64,000 bases of DNA from Arenicola marina. Its lineage: Eukaryota; Annelida; Polychaeta; Arenicolidae. Position numbers and translations under genes: made by a program. Each line of letters opens with the position of its first letter. Positions within the stretch are counted from its first letter, which is position 1. The notes under the pieces were generated by a model. That model searched no databases and was not told the DNA's origin. It was given only the letters and a program-made list of their open reading frames with translations. Location of the stretch: NCBI GenBank assembly GCA_964019135.1, contig OZ025250.1, positions 54,063,357 to 54,127,356 on the forward strand. Direction: 5' to 3'. This document shows positions 1-10,285 of the stretch, piece after piece.

Positions 1-470
1 TTCCTTCTCCCCTGATGGGTTGCGCGAGACTGTATCCGCCACCCTGTTTCGGACGTCATGTATATGGACGATTCGGAATCTGTATCGGAGGGTTCTCTCT
101 TTGAGGTTCCTGAGGCGGCCGTTGCATATATCCTCAAGCGATCGTCCCCAAGGATCTTGAGTAGCGGCTTGTGGTCGACCGCTACAATGAGTTTTGTGCA
201 ACCAAGGGCGAAGAATCTTGCTTTATCTAGGGCATCCGCCACAGCTAGGGCCTCTCCTTCGATTGGGGCATATCTGGACTCGGCACAGTCGGTGAAGCGG
301 CTTCCCACGAGTGTGATCTTCCAGCAATCTTTGCAGCAGAAAGGTGTCGTTCCCGGGCATTCACAGTGGTATAGCAGGGCATCATCGATGCACTTCGTTT
401 TCCGGGGTATGTCGGCAACTATCTCATCATAACGGCGGGAGTGCCCATCCCCCGAAGCCTTGGGGTGCTT
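1..470 (-). pseudogene. RT catalytic IDD remnant fused to RNase H domain
   Basis: On the minus strand, GDGHSRRYDEIVADIPRK is followed by KCIDDALLY, where IDD corresponds to the YXDD catalytic site of RT. After a short Cys-rich stretch comes SRYAPIEGEALAVADAL and then AVDHKPLLKILGD, the conserved core of the gypsy RNase H (RYxxxExExLAxxxA, then T/V-DHKPL). The spacing between IDD and RNase H is far too short for a complete RT, which shows an internal deletion. There is no ATG, as expected for the inside of a polyprotein, and the domain continues to the left edge. Confidence 0.85.
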
Positions 471-1132
471 CACAGTATCGGTAGCGGCCTCATGGTGTTA
501 TAAAGGTGGTGTAGTGCCTGTCCTCGGTGTCCCATGCCACGCTGTGGTATCCGTTCCAGGCGTCGAACACGGTTTCCACATTTCCAGTGTGGGACGGTAC
601 GAGCTTGGTGGAAGGGAGATTGTGTGTGATGGGTTTCTCGGGTAGCATGGGCATTGAGGGGCTGAAAGTCAATGGTACGCCGTGGCTTCCCAGTTTTCTT
701 GGCGCAGATCACCCTACGATGACACCAAGTGACCGGTGTCTCTATAGGAACGGGTTCGATCACTCCCAGCCTCACGTCTTGGTCGAGCCCAGCTTTCAGT
801 TCCTCCTGCCAGTGTAATGGGACTGGGATCGGGGTGTGGTAGGCTACAGGGTTGGCATCAAGGTTAATCATGAGCTTGATTGGAGGGCCTGTCATCTGGA
901 GAGGCTGATGTTCGCACGTGTTGAACGTGCTATCCCTGCAGTGGTTAACCAGGAACGCTTGTAGTTTTCCCCTGTTGGCAGCGGTTGCTGGGTAGGGTAC
1001 TTCCGTCGGCACGGGTGGGGGCAGCTGGCGCTTGGGGCAGTCGCATGGGGCAGTCGGTGGTGGACGCGGGATTTGCCGTGTGCAGCGACTCATCAGGGGA
1101 TTGTCGCGTAGCACAGGTGTGGACGTCACCAA
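470..1132 (-). pseudogene. Reverse transcriptase N-terminal half (fingers/palm), frame-shifted
   Basis: The frame shows typical entry motifs of a Ty3/gypsy RT: LGVIEPVPIETPVTWCHR, then AKKTGKPRRTIDFQPLNAH, matching the family pattern G-I-x-P...W-x-x-x-V...K-x-G-x-x-R-x-x-x-D-x-x-x-L-N. The next expected block (DAWNGYHSVAWDTEDRHYTTFI) lies in a different frame at about 490-620, so a frameshift sits near position 580-600. The enzyme would copy the element RNA into DNA. This copy is broken. Confidence 0.85.
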
Positions 1133-1300
1133 TGGTAGGAACTGATTTGGAGATCATGCCGAACTGTTCACATGCCTCACGACTGAGAATAAGTTTGTCA
1201 GAGTTGTCTGTGACGTACGTGATTTGTCGCGTCTCAAGCAGGTGACCTGGCTTGCTCGACCCAGAGGACGAATCGGAGGATGACAGCCCCGGGGATGTTA
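945..1300 (-). pseudogene. Protease to RT linker of the gypsy element, frame-shifted
   Basis: This frame carries the continuation of the polyprotein after the protease. It contains the segments ETRQITYVTD and LILSREACEQFGMI, which in this retroelement group lie between the aspartic protease and the reverse transcriptase. It overlaps the gag-protease frame on one side and the RT frame on the other, and neither junction is in frame. I read this as mutational decay rather than programmed frameshifting, because a third break follows inside RT. Confidence 0.7.
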
Positions 1301-2631
1301 ATCCCCTTCTCATTGGCAGCGTGCATTGTCATGGTGACGGGTATCAGGTCGTTGCGGAAACCTAGGCGGTTGATCACCTGCAGCCCGACGAGACAGCTCT
1401 GGCAACCGGTATCAGCCATCGCCGGCAGTGATAGGGATCTCGTGGGGGATAGTAATTCGAAGCCAAGGTACCTGTAATTGGCTGCGACGTTCAGACGAAT
1501 GTAGGGCTGGGCCTGCGATGGTCCCCTCATCCACATGTCACGTAGGTTGTACAGGTGGTGGTCCATGGCGATGGGGCCTCCCCTGCGGCGACTAATGGTC
1601 TGAACGGTGCATAGCTCGGAGAATTCGCTGAAGGCCGCCGCTTCGTAGTCACCAGCATTGGTGGCTTTACTGCTGGGCTTTGGGTTGTCCTTGCTGCGCC
1701 AAAGGCCTTCGGTGTGGTGGTCCCTGTTGCACAGTTTACATTTATGGTTGTAAGCTGGGCACTTCTTTGCCCTCACGTGGGGTGGGGCACGCTTGCCATG
1801 ACCACGGCCTCCACAATACGAGCAGGTGAGTTGCTGCCTCCCTAGCTGGCCCACTTTGGGATCCGGCCGTTTACCACTCAAATCTTGCATCTTGGAGCGG
1901 CGGTAGGCACTATTCATAGCATTGGCACCCTGTGCATCCAACAGTCGGGAGGCCGACTTTCTCCCAGACTCCTTGGCCTCGACGAATGAAAGCATCTCTT
2001 CCAGCGACATGTCCCGATTTTGATCACCAAGGGGATCCAGCTGAATCTCCGGGTCTGCTATGCCACGGGCAAGCACGTCACGCAATATCGCCTCTGTGAA
2101 GTCCACGTCAGCTCCGCAGTCGTCGGCCGATAACTTTGTCACATACTTGCACGTGCCGGCCTGGCCTTTAATTCGAGCACCAAATGATCGGATGGTCTCA
2201 TCACGGTCTTGTGACATATTGTGTAGGGTGACGCGGGCTACCATGATGATTTCTCTGCGCACCGCCAGTTCCTCCATTGCTGTGAGTATCTCCTTCTCTG
2301 TCTTGGCCTTGAGGGTGCCTCCCGCAGCACGGGTCAGGTCCTTCCGGAGCTGGTCATCGCAGCATTCGAGTAGTTGTGACACTACATCTGGGCCAGTCAC
2401 CTTGGTCCCCTCGCGGTACTCCTTCCACCGCGTCACGAAGTACACCCACTCTTCACCGGTCCCGGCTGCCGAGATACACGGGCGCTTCAGCTTCTCCGCC
2501 TTTGCGGGCCCAGTAGCAGTTGGGGCGTGAGTTTGCGCGTGTATGTTCAGAAGGGCAGCAAAGACAGAACCATCCTCAGCTTCAGCGGTCTCATAGGCAC
2601 AGCCGGGGAACGGACATCTAACTTTAATCAT
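1234..2631 (-). CDS. Gag-protease polyprotein of gypsy-type retrotransposon
   Basis: A 465-residue ORF starting at the ATG at 2631. The N-terminus has a C2H2-like Cys/His pair (CPFPGC...HAQTH), followed by a helical capsid-like region. Near residues 270-310 are two knuckle-like clusters (CSYCGGRGHGK and CKLCNRDHH), the nucleocapsid signature of this retroelement group. Near residue 405 the motif ADTGCQSCL gives the DTG active site of a retropepsin-like aspartic protease, which would mature the polyprotein in the particle. The frame ends in VEQARSPA shortly after the protease, while the expected continuation (LETRQITYVTD) sits in a neighbouring frame. A frameshift near 1270 therefore cuts the protease-RT linker. 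Gag itself looks intact. Confidence 0.85.
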   Translation of the reverse strand: MIKVRCPFPGCAYETAEAEDGSVFAALLNIHAQTHAPTATGPAKAEKLKRPCISAAGTGEEWVYFVTRWKEYREGTKVTGPDVVSQLLECCDDQLRKDLTRAAGGTLKAKTEKEILTAMEELAVRREIIMVARVTLHNMSQDRDETIRSFGARIKGQAGTCKYVTKLSADDCGADVDFTEAILRDVLARGIADPEIQLDPLGDQNRDMSLEEMLSFVEAKESGRKSASRLLDAQGANAMNSAYRRSKMQDLSGKRPDPKVGQLGRQQLTCSYCGGRGHGKRAPPHVRAKKCPAYNHKCKLCNRDHHTEGLWRSKDNPKPSSKATNAGDYEAAAFSEFSELCTVQTISRRRGGPIAMDHHLYNLRDMWMRGPSQAQPYIRLNVAANYRYLGFELLSPTRSLSLPAMADTGCQSCLVGLQVINRLGFRNDLIPVTMTMHAANEKGINIPGAVILRFVLWVEQARSPA

Positions 2632-3899
2632 TTTGGAGCTCTAGAAGAGTTCAACTGAGTGTTCCGTTGCTGTGGCTGTGGTAGGTGTTGGTACTTGGGC
2701 GATAATAGGGGTGTTGGTACTTGGGCGATAATAGGGGTATTTGCTTTGGCCCTGGTTATACTGTCTTGATACGGCGCTGTTAGCAGTGCCGGACGCCCAT
2801 GACTGGTTTGGGCTCTTGTGGCTTATTCATTGTTATCATAGATAGGAACAACTTCTAGTTGTTACATACAAGCTAGGTTTATTGTCTGTGTTTGTACAAT
2901 ACGTTTACAATAATAGCAATGAGTCCTTCAGTAATCAACAGAGGGCAGCACCCTGCCCTACAAGATGTAGTAGTTACCCACAAGGGGGCGACACCTTACA
3001 GTCACAGGGTTAATGATGCTCTAGTAATTCAATGTGCGCCAATTGTGCCTTTTAATGTGTCCAGTCATTACCATGCGATTCAATAAACATTGTTTAATTA
3101 TAACCAAATGCTGTCTTCTGTTTTTTATTTGCGCGCGTTTCTGTCTTCCACATTAGGTGTATATCCAACTGATACATACGAGATCATCTTTAATTGCTGT
3201 CCCCGGGGGGTTGTCACAGGGAGGCGTCTCAGTCTAATAATTAAATGATAGATAGAAGTATCTTTGGCCGATGCTGTATCTATGTAGTTTAGTACACGTG
3301 GCAGCTCAGTGAATGAGAACACTGGTATTGATTTCGCTTGATGCGCCCTAACTAACCGGTATGCGCACTAAAGTTTCAATATGGCGAGGGATCACAATAC
3401 TACATTATTCTCATAAGTAAACAATGTAGTGTAGTAGGTTTTGCAAGTAATGTTTGAGACGTCGACCTCTAGTTTAGGCAAAACGGTTCAATTCTCAATT
3501 TTTTTTTACCTCGTTTGCCAACACAAACTAGTAATACTTGAGAGTATGGCGCCAAAGTTAAATAATACTAGTAATAATAAATAACAATTTGCGGCAGTTT
3601 AATTGAGAATTAATGATATCTTATTTATTTCTGTAGTAAAATCATTTCACTCCGAATCTAACTGCCAGAAGTCTGTCATTAATCACTGGAATTCCGTTCC
3701 TATGTTCATGTTTCTTAGTTTTGCATCCTGTCGTTACAGGCTTTGTTTACACGAATAAACCACTGCCATAACAGTCTGTTAGTCTGTTGATTCTCTGTCG
3801 GCGCCCTCTCAAATCGACTCTGCCCCGTCATATCTGATTGGAATGGCACGTAGAACACCGCTGTCCGTGCGTCAGAAGCTTTACAATGACACCTGACTC
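2632..3899. other. Non-coding flank between retrotransposon and minisatellite
   Basis: No supported gene. Positions 2688-2738 hold two copies of a 25-bp unit (ttggtacttgggcgataata). Part of this stretch should be the 5' untranslated region and LTR of the minus-strand gypsy element, but I cannot define LTR ends. AT-rich sequence dominates 3400-3650. Confidence 0.4.
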
Positions 3900-6800
3900 G
3901 TGAGCGACGTATGATTTAGGGATACCGGCCCAGAGGCCCAGCTGAGGAGTGTAAGCTACGTATGGTTTAGGGATACCGGCCCAGAGGCCCAGCTGAGGAG
4001 CGTAAGCTACGTATGGTTTAGGGGTACCGGCCCAGAGGCCCAGCTGAGGAGCGTAAGCTACGTATGGTTTAGGGATACCGGCCCAGAGGCCCAGCTGAGG
4101 AGCGTAAGCTACGTATGGTTTAGGGATACCGGCCCAGAGGCCCAGCTGAGGAGTGTAAGCGACGTATGGTTTAGGGATACCGGCCCAGAGGCCCAGCTGA
4201 GGAGCGTAAGCTGCGTATGGTATAGGGATACCGGCCCAGAGGACCAGCTGAGGAGCGTAAGCTACGTATGGTTTAGGGATACCGGCCCAGAGGCCCAGCT
4301 GAGGAGCGTAAGCTACGTATGGTTTAGGGATACCGGCCCAGAGGACCAGCTGAGGAGCGTAAGCTACGTATGGTTTAGGGACACCTGCCTAGAGACCCAG
4401 CTGAGGAGCGTAAGCTACGTATGGTTTAGGGATACCGGCCCAGAGGCCCAGCTGAGGAGCGTAAGCTACGTATGGTTTAGGGATACCGGCCCAGAGGCCC
4501 AGCTGAGGAGCGTAAGCTACGTATGGTTTAGGGATACCGGCCCAGAGGCCCAGCTGAGGAGCGTAATCTACGTATGGTTTAGGGATACCGGCCCAGAGGC
4601 CGGGCTGAGGAGTGTAAGCTACGTATGGTTTAGGGATACCGGCCCAGAGGCCCAGCTGAGGAGTGTAAGCTACGTATGGTTTAGGGATACCGGCCCAGAG
4701 GCCCAGCTGAGGAGCGTAAGCTACGTATGGTTTAGGGATACCGGCCCAGAGGACCAGCTGAGGAGCGTAAGCTACGTATGGTTTAGGGACACCTGCCTAG
4801 AGACCCAGCTGAGGAGCGTAAGCTACGTATGGTTTAGGGATACCGGCCCAGAGGCCCAGCTGAGGAGCGTAAGCTACGTATGGTTTAGGGATACCGGCCC
4901 AGAGGCCCAGCTGAGGAGCGTAAGCTACGTATGGTTTAGGGATACCGGCCCAGAGGCCCAGCTGAGGAGTGTAAGCGACGTATGGTTTAGGGATACCGGC
5001 CCAGAGGCCCAGCTGAGGAGCGTAAGCTGCGTATGGTATAGGGATACCGGCCCAGAGGACCAGCTGAGGAGCGTAAGCTACGTATGGTTTAGGGATACCG
5101 GCCCAGAGGCCCAGCTGAGGAGCGTAAGCTACGTATGGTTTAGGAATACCGGCCCAGAGGACCAGCTGAGGAGCGTAAGCTACGTATGGTTTCGGGACAC
5201 CGGCCTAGAGACCCAGCTGAGGAGCGTAAGCTACGTATGGTTTAGGGATACCGGCCCAGAGGCCCAGCTGAGGAGCGTAAGCTACGTATGGTTTAGGGAT
5301 ACCGGCCCAGAGGCCCAGCTGAGGAGCGTAAGCTACGTATGGTTTAGGGATACCGGCCCAGAGGCCCAGCTGAGGAGCGTAAGCTACGTATGGTTTAGGG
5401 ATACCGGCCCAGAGGCCCAGCTGAGGAGTGTAAGCTACGTATGGTTTAGGGATACCGGCCCAGAGGCCCAGCTGAGGAGTGTAAGCTACGTATGGTTTAG
5501 GGATACCGGCCCAGAGGCCCAGCTGAGGAGCGTAAGCTACGTATGATTTAGGGATACCGGCCCAGAGGCCCAGCTGAGGAGTGTAAGCTACGTAAGGTTT
5601 AGGGATACCGGCCCAGAGGCCCAGCTGTGGAGCGTAAGCTACGCATGGTTTAGGGATACCGGCCCAGAGGCCCAGCTGAGGAGCGTAAGCTACGTATGGT
5701 TTAGGGATACCGGCCCAGAGGCCCAGCTGAGGAGCGTAAGCTACGTATGGTTTAGGGATACCGGCCCAGAGGCCCAGCTGAGGAGCGTAAGCTACGTATG
5801 GTTTAGGGATACCGGCCCAGAGGCCCAGCTGAGGAGCGTAAGCTACGTATGGTTTAGGGATACCGGCCCAGAGGCCCAGCTGAGGAGCGTAAGCTACGTA
5901 TGGTTTAGGGATACCGGCCCAGAGGCCCAGCTGAGGAGCGTAAGCTACGTATGGTTTAGGGATACCGGCCCAGAGGCCCAGCTGAGGAGCGTAAGCTACG
6001 TATGGTTTAGGGATACCGGCCCAGAGGCCCAGCTGAGGAGCGTAAGCTACGTATGGTTTAGGGATACCGGCCCAGAGGCCCAGCTGAGGAGCGTAAGCTA
6101 CGTATGGTTTAGGGATACCGGCCCAGAGGCCCAGCTGAGGAGCGTAAGCTACGTATGGTTTAGGGATACCGGCCCAGAGGCCCAGCTGAGGAGCGTAAGC
6201 TACGTATGATTTAGGGATACCGGCCCAGAGGCCCAGCTGAGGAGCGTAAGCTACACATGGTTTAGGGATACCGGCCCAGAGGCCCAGCTGAGGAGCGTAA
6301 GCTACGTATGGTTTAGGGATACCGGCCCAGAGGCCCAGCTGAGGAGCGTAAGCGACGTATGGTTTAGGGATACCGGCCCAGAGACCCAGCTGAGGAGCGT
6401 AAGCGACGTATGATTTAGGGATACCGGCCCAGAGGCCCAGCTGAGGAGCGTAAGCTACGTATGGTTTAGGGATACCGGCCCAGAGGCCCAGCTGAGGAGC
6501 GTAAGCTACGTATGATTTAGGGATACCGGCCCAGAGGCCCAGCTGAGGAGCGTAAGCTACGTATGATTTAGGGATACCGGCCCAGAGGCCCAGCTGAGGA
6601 GCGTAAGCTATGTATGGTTTAGGGATACCGGCCCAGAGGCCCAGCTGAGGAGCGTAAGCTACTTATGGTTTAGGGATACCGGCCCAGAGGCCATGCTGAA
6701 GAGCGTAAGCTACGCATGGTTTAGGGATACCGGCCCAGAGGCCCAGCTGAGGAGCGTAAGCTACGCATGGTTTAGGGATACCGGCCCAGAGGCCCAGCTG

Positions 6801-6959
6801 AGGAGCGTAAGCTACGTATGGTTTAGGGATACCGGCCCAGAGGCCCTGCTGAGGAGCGTAAGCTACGTATGGTTTAGGGATACCGGCCCAGAGGCCCAGC
6901 TGAGGAGTGTAAGCTACGTATGGTTTAGGGATACCGGCCCAGAGGCCCAGCTGAGGAGA
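3900..6959. repeat. 51-bp minisatellite, 60 units in perfect phase
   Basis: A unit such as gtaagctacgtatggttt followed by agggataccggcccagag and gcccagctgaggagc repeats every 51 bp. I stepped through the leading units and sampled the rest; every anchor examined, up to the last unit near 6909, fell on 3900 + 51n. There is no net indel across about 3.06 kb, and only point variants occur. Marker variants (gtgtaagcgacg, ctgcgtatggtata, ggaccag, gcctagagac) recur at an offset of 816 bp (16 units), and some also at 408 bp, revealing higher-order repeats. Because 51 is a multiple of 3, long stop-free frames exist on both strands. These are probably a by-product of the period rather than genes. Confidence 0.97.
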
Positions 6960-7070
6960 CGGCTTATGATTTAAAAGTGTTTGTTCCCAATAAGAATGGA
7001 GAAGCCAAGAACAGAAGTAAAGTATCGATTTACGACGCATTTAAGAGTCCGTTAAAGCCAGAGAGATGTA
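6960..7070. other. Short spacer after minisatellite
   Basis: Unique-looking sequence. It supplies the chance start and stop codons for the two ORFs that run into the last minisatellite units. Nothing else is recognised. Confidence 0.4.
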
Positions 7071-8170
7071 TTAACCTAGGGGAAGTCGGGTAATTTCGAT
7101 CAGCGCGTAACTTCGATCACATGATATATCCCTTCGTTTCTTTGCTGACTAATCACATTTAAAATTTGCACTATAGTGAAGACCAAACAATTATTATTCA
7201 TAAGCTTTATGACGTACGTCGCGGGCGAGTTGGCGGAATCAGTACTGTAACCTGATTGGCCTAATCAGCCGCACCCGCGAAACTATAATTTGGCGCGCTC
7301 CCTTTTTTGGCTGGGACGTCCCCCACCTCAGATACGCCCACATACCCACCTATTAGCTGTAGTTATGATCTCCCTACAGCAGCATTTATTTTTCAAAGCG
7401 ATACAATTTCATGTAGTCTAAGGGACAGATAATTGTTCAAAGTGTTGAATATTAAAAGAACATCTATTTTTATGCGATATTAAGGAAAATAAGATGATCG
7501 AATTTAGACACCAAAAATTGTGCGCTGGGTGTAAATTCGATCAGTCGGTCGGGCAATATCGATCAGCCACATGACCTAGCCCTGATCTACATATGTGCAT
7601 GTGATAGCACAGCTACACGTAGCCCAGTAAACGTGACCCTTCTGACAACAAGCTGATAGGCAGAAGGCGACCTTACACCCGGGTTAGGGCCCGTTAGGGT
7701 TGAGGTCGTGAGGGCTATGCATCAGGGCTAAGCTAGACGGACAGCGCAGGACGGGGGTTGAGGGACCATGGTTACTGGTGGATCCTGGGGGCTTAGACCA
7801 ACCCCGTCTCTCACATTTTCAGCGGTGTGGATTGCCCCCTGAGCTTCCTAAGAGAACAGACTTTTCTTGATAGAAATACACCAAAAATTTGGAATTGTTT
7901 TTAAAAATTACCGAGTGATCGAAGTTACCCGCCGATGTGATCGACTTTGCCCGCCTATGATCGAATTTAGCCGGATTAGCATTGGCCTTTTAAAACCGTC
8001 ACTGACATTCAGATTTACGGTATATTCGCTAGAGGGCGGCACTAAACAGAAGGCGAATCTATACTGAAATATGTACTGCTTAGTTTGTAGTGATGCGTTG
8101 CTGCAGTCCCCACTGAGCGATCGCCTCGTCACACAAAGTGATCGAAATATGCCGACCTTCCCCTAAGTAA
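7071..8170. mobile_element. MITE-like element with imperfect ~30-bp inverted ends and GATCGAA subterminal repeats
   Basis: The left end (ctaggggaagtcgggtaa then tttcgatca) is an imperfect inverted copy of the right end (tgatcgaaatatgccgacc then ttcccctaag). The outside base context is TTAA on the left and TAAA on the right, reminiscent of a piggyBac-type TTAA target that has mutated. Inside, the motif GATCGAA/TTCGATC plus GCCCG recurs near 7520, 7550, 7915, 7940 and 7965, as subterminal transposase-binding repeats often do. There is no transposase ORF, so this would be a non-autonomous copy about 1.1 kb long. Confidence 0.6.
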
Positions 8171-8590
8171 AAAAAAGTTAAATCGCGATCGAACTTTAGA
8201 TGTTCGTATCGATCTCCGATTAGGTATTGAGAAACATTTTACCAGCTTGATTAGTTGTTTATTCAATTATATTAGCGAGATTAAGATAAACTATTGAATT
8301 TAAGCTGTTATATGCAACGGAGAAGACAAATAAACCGAAATATTGCGAGTGCATATATGGTTTGTACCGGAGCATTTTAACGCAGTCGCATAACTTATCG
8401 CTATTATTTAGCATTCCGCACGTGTCCCGGCAGTTTACATTGGGGCGATCGATTCCGCCTACCACCCCCGACCCCCACCTCTCCCCAACCTCTAGTTTCG
8501 TTCAGTGTAACTCCATGTCATTGCCCCGGGCTGTTTCCTATCCCACTTGAGACCACCCCATGCCTTCCACAGTGACCACCCCATGCCTAA
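8171..8590. other. No recognised feature
   Basis: AT-rich then C-rich sequence. Short ORFs lack recognisable motifs or codon structure. It still contains ATCGATC and CGATCGA words just outside the preceding element. Confidence 0.3.
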
Positions 8591-8591
8591 G

Positions 8592-8703
8592 GTACTAAGT
8601 GACTGGCCACTGTACAAATACCAGGTACGAAGTGACTGGACACTGTACACATACCAGGTACGAAGTGACTGGACACTGTACACATATCAGGTGCGAAGCG
8701 ACT
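8592..8703. repeat. 33-bp minisatellite, about 3.3 units
   Basis: The unit aagtgactggacactgta plus cacataccaggtacg repeats three times with few substitutions, followed by a partial fourth unit (gcgaagcgactg). Its length is a multiple of 3, which produces short repetitive ORFs on both strands. I regard those ORFs as artefacts. Confidence 0.9.
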
Positions 8704-9089
8704 GTTGTGGACGTTGTGGAAACACGAAAGACAATGAAAACAAGCGCTCGACTTAAATACTGTGTGAGTGCGGCATTCAAAATTTGCCTTAAGTACACTG
8801 GTAGTGTAAACTTAGCTAAAGAGGCAAGACGAACCTCTGGTCTGTAACTGTAACAACATTTTCAAATTACAACTGAACTTACAACATTTTTATGGGACTG
8901 ACAAACGGTTAAATCTGAACTTACAACATCGAACAGACTGCCTCTTACGACTAATGTAAATTAGCCTACATTCTATTGAATTACCTAACGCCCGTTAAAC
9001 AGAAGTTGAATTGCTTAACGCCTTTTTGATCAGATATAACACAATGCATATGTAACACAACATAAAATTGGCTTAACAAACCGACATTC
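8704..9089. other. No recognised feature
   Basis: AT-rich sequence with the words 'gaacttacaacat' and 'acgcccgttaaac' each occurring in two related forms (near 8875/8920 and 8990/9015). It may be an old local duplication. No gene is supported. Confidence 0.3.
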
Positions 9090-9104
9090 CCGCGAAGAAT
9101 TCTG

Positions 9105-9185
9105 GTTTCCTCGAAAAACCGGGATTTTCGGGAAAGAAACCGGGTTTTTCGGCAAAGAAACCGGGTTTTTCGAGCAAGATTCTAG
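9105..9185. repeat. 20-bp minisatellite (accgggtttttcggcaaaga)
   Basis: About four imperfect units of ggtttttcggcaaagaaacc with G/T-rich variation. The short minus-strand ORFs through it simply reflect the repeat. Confidence 0.8.
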
Positions 9186-9411
9186 GCTTCTTGCCGAGAA
9201 GCGATACAAAGCGCTTGTCATAGTCGCTCAGTTCCAGCGGGAGTTGGACACCTTGTGTGTTTTGTAAACGCTGTGCCTCACTGTGTGTGTTCACTGGCAT
9301 ATAGCAGGATCACGATGTTGGCCAATAAAACGGAGATCAGTTATGCACATATCAGGGCAAAAGTAAAAGTCAACAATGTATTTTAATAGTGTGCCGTTTA
9401 ATGCATAACCA

Positions 9412-9720
9412 TAGCCCGGCGCCCGGAGCCTTACCCCGGCACCCGGAGCCTTACACCGCCACAACCCAGAGCCACAATCCGGAGCCATAGCCCGGAGACA
9501 CATCCCGGAGTTATATCCCGGAACCATAACCCGATGCTATAGCCCGGAGCCACAACACGTAGCCACAACCCGGACCCACAACCCGGAACCATAGCCCGGA
9601 GCCATAGCCCAGAGCCAGAACCTGGAGCGATAGATATAGCGCGGAGCCGTAGCCCGGCGCTCAGAGCCATAGCCCAACGCTCGGAGCCATGGCTCGGCGC
9701 CTAAATCTATAGTCGAGCTT
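9412..9720. repeat. Degenerate short tandem repeat of cggagccatagcc type
   Basis: The words cccggagccatag, cccggagccacaa and relatives recur about every 12 to 24 bases for 300 bp. Three minus-strand frames across it all read as Gly/Leu/Arg-rich repeats, which indicates a repeat rather than coding selection. Confidence 0.85.
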
Positions 9721-10285
9721 CGGGAAGCGAGGGCGAGATCGCGCAAACGCGAGAGCAAGATCGCCAGGGCGAGATCGCGAGTGCCACAAAAATGATACCA
9801 TACTAGACATGTATGATGTGATCGTCATACAGTGGGCGTTACGATATTTCGCGGAAACAGTCATATCTAAAAATAGATGGTTCTCTCCGGTCTTAGTGCC
9901 GACCGGCAGCTTTTTTGCTTATGAAACGCGGTTGGTCTTAGTTTATGGCCGAGTCGTTAAGTATGCTCAAGTTAGAGTCCCAGGGCTATGTCCGGTAATA
10001 CGTTAAGACCATTCTTCATGAAACAGGGCCCAGGATCACAAAGGCCCGCACGGGGAGAATGGCCCAATAACACAAGGGCTGCACACTGAGAACTGCCCCC
10101 TCCATCCCCGCTTCCCCCATACCTGGGTATCAAACGTCGCTAAGGCCAACAAATGACATGTCGATATCGTAGAACAAAATAACCAAGTAGATGAAAGGCA
10201 TGGAAAGTGTCCAAGGGGAAAAGAGAGGGGGAGGGGGGAATAAGAGGGGGGGGGGCACAGGGGGCACCCCCCCTCCCTTTCAGAC
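9721..10285. other. No recognised feature; G-rich tract at 10210-10262
   Basis: Positions 9718-9785 continue as an irregular gagcgagatcgc-rich stretch. 10215-10260 is a purine-rich run (ggggggg blocks) that could form G-quadruplex on the plus strand, next to a C7 run at 10266. No gene is supported. Confidence 0.4.

Larger units (their letters stand above)
1..2631 (-). mobile_element. Decayed Ty3/gypsy-type LTR retrotransposon (gag-pro-RT-RNase H), 3' part beyond the left edge
   Basis: Read on the minus strand, this stretch holds the parts of a retrotransposon polyprotein in the expected order: gag with zinc knuckles, an aspartic protease, a reverse transcriptase start, an IDD-type RT catalytic site and an RNase H block. 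The parts lie in different frames, so there are at least three frameshifts (near 1270, 1110 and 580). Most of the RT palm, thumb and connection is missing between the IDD motif and RNase H, so the copy cannot be active. Integrase and the 3' LTR would lie left of position 1. I could not define a 5' LTR on the right side. The Ty3/gypsy assignment rests on domain order and recognisable RT/RNase H motifs. Confidence 0.85.

Noticed and set aside
58-432. Plus-strand 124-codon ORF at the left edge
   Set aside because: It is antisense to a clear RNase H/RT remnant on the minus strand.
2060-2530. Plus-strand 156-codon ORF
   Set aside because: Antisense shadow of the gag ORF, with no motif of its own.
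3900-6959. CRISPR array
   Set aside because: Units are contiguous 51-bp repeats without unique spacers, in a eukaryotic context.
6663-7040. ORFs on both strands through the last 51-bp units (Tyr-Ala-Trp-Phe-Arg-Asp-Thr-Gly and Gly-Leu-Trp-Ala-Gly-Ile-Pro-Lys repeats)
   Set aside because: They exist because the repeat unit is a multiple of 3 and lacks stops in those frames. The array as a whole has no start codon in the long frame, and codons show no selection independent of the repeat.
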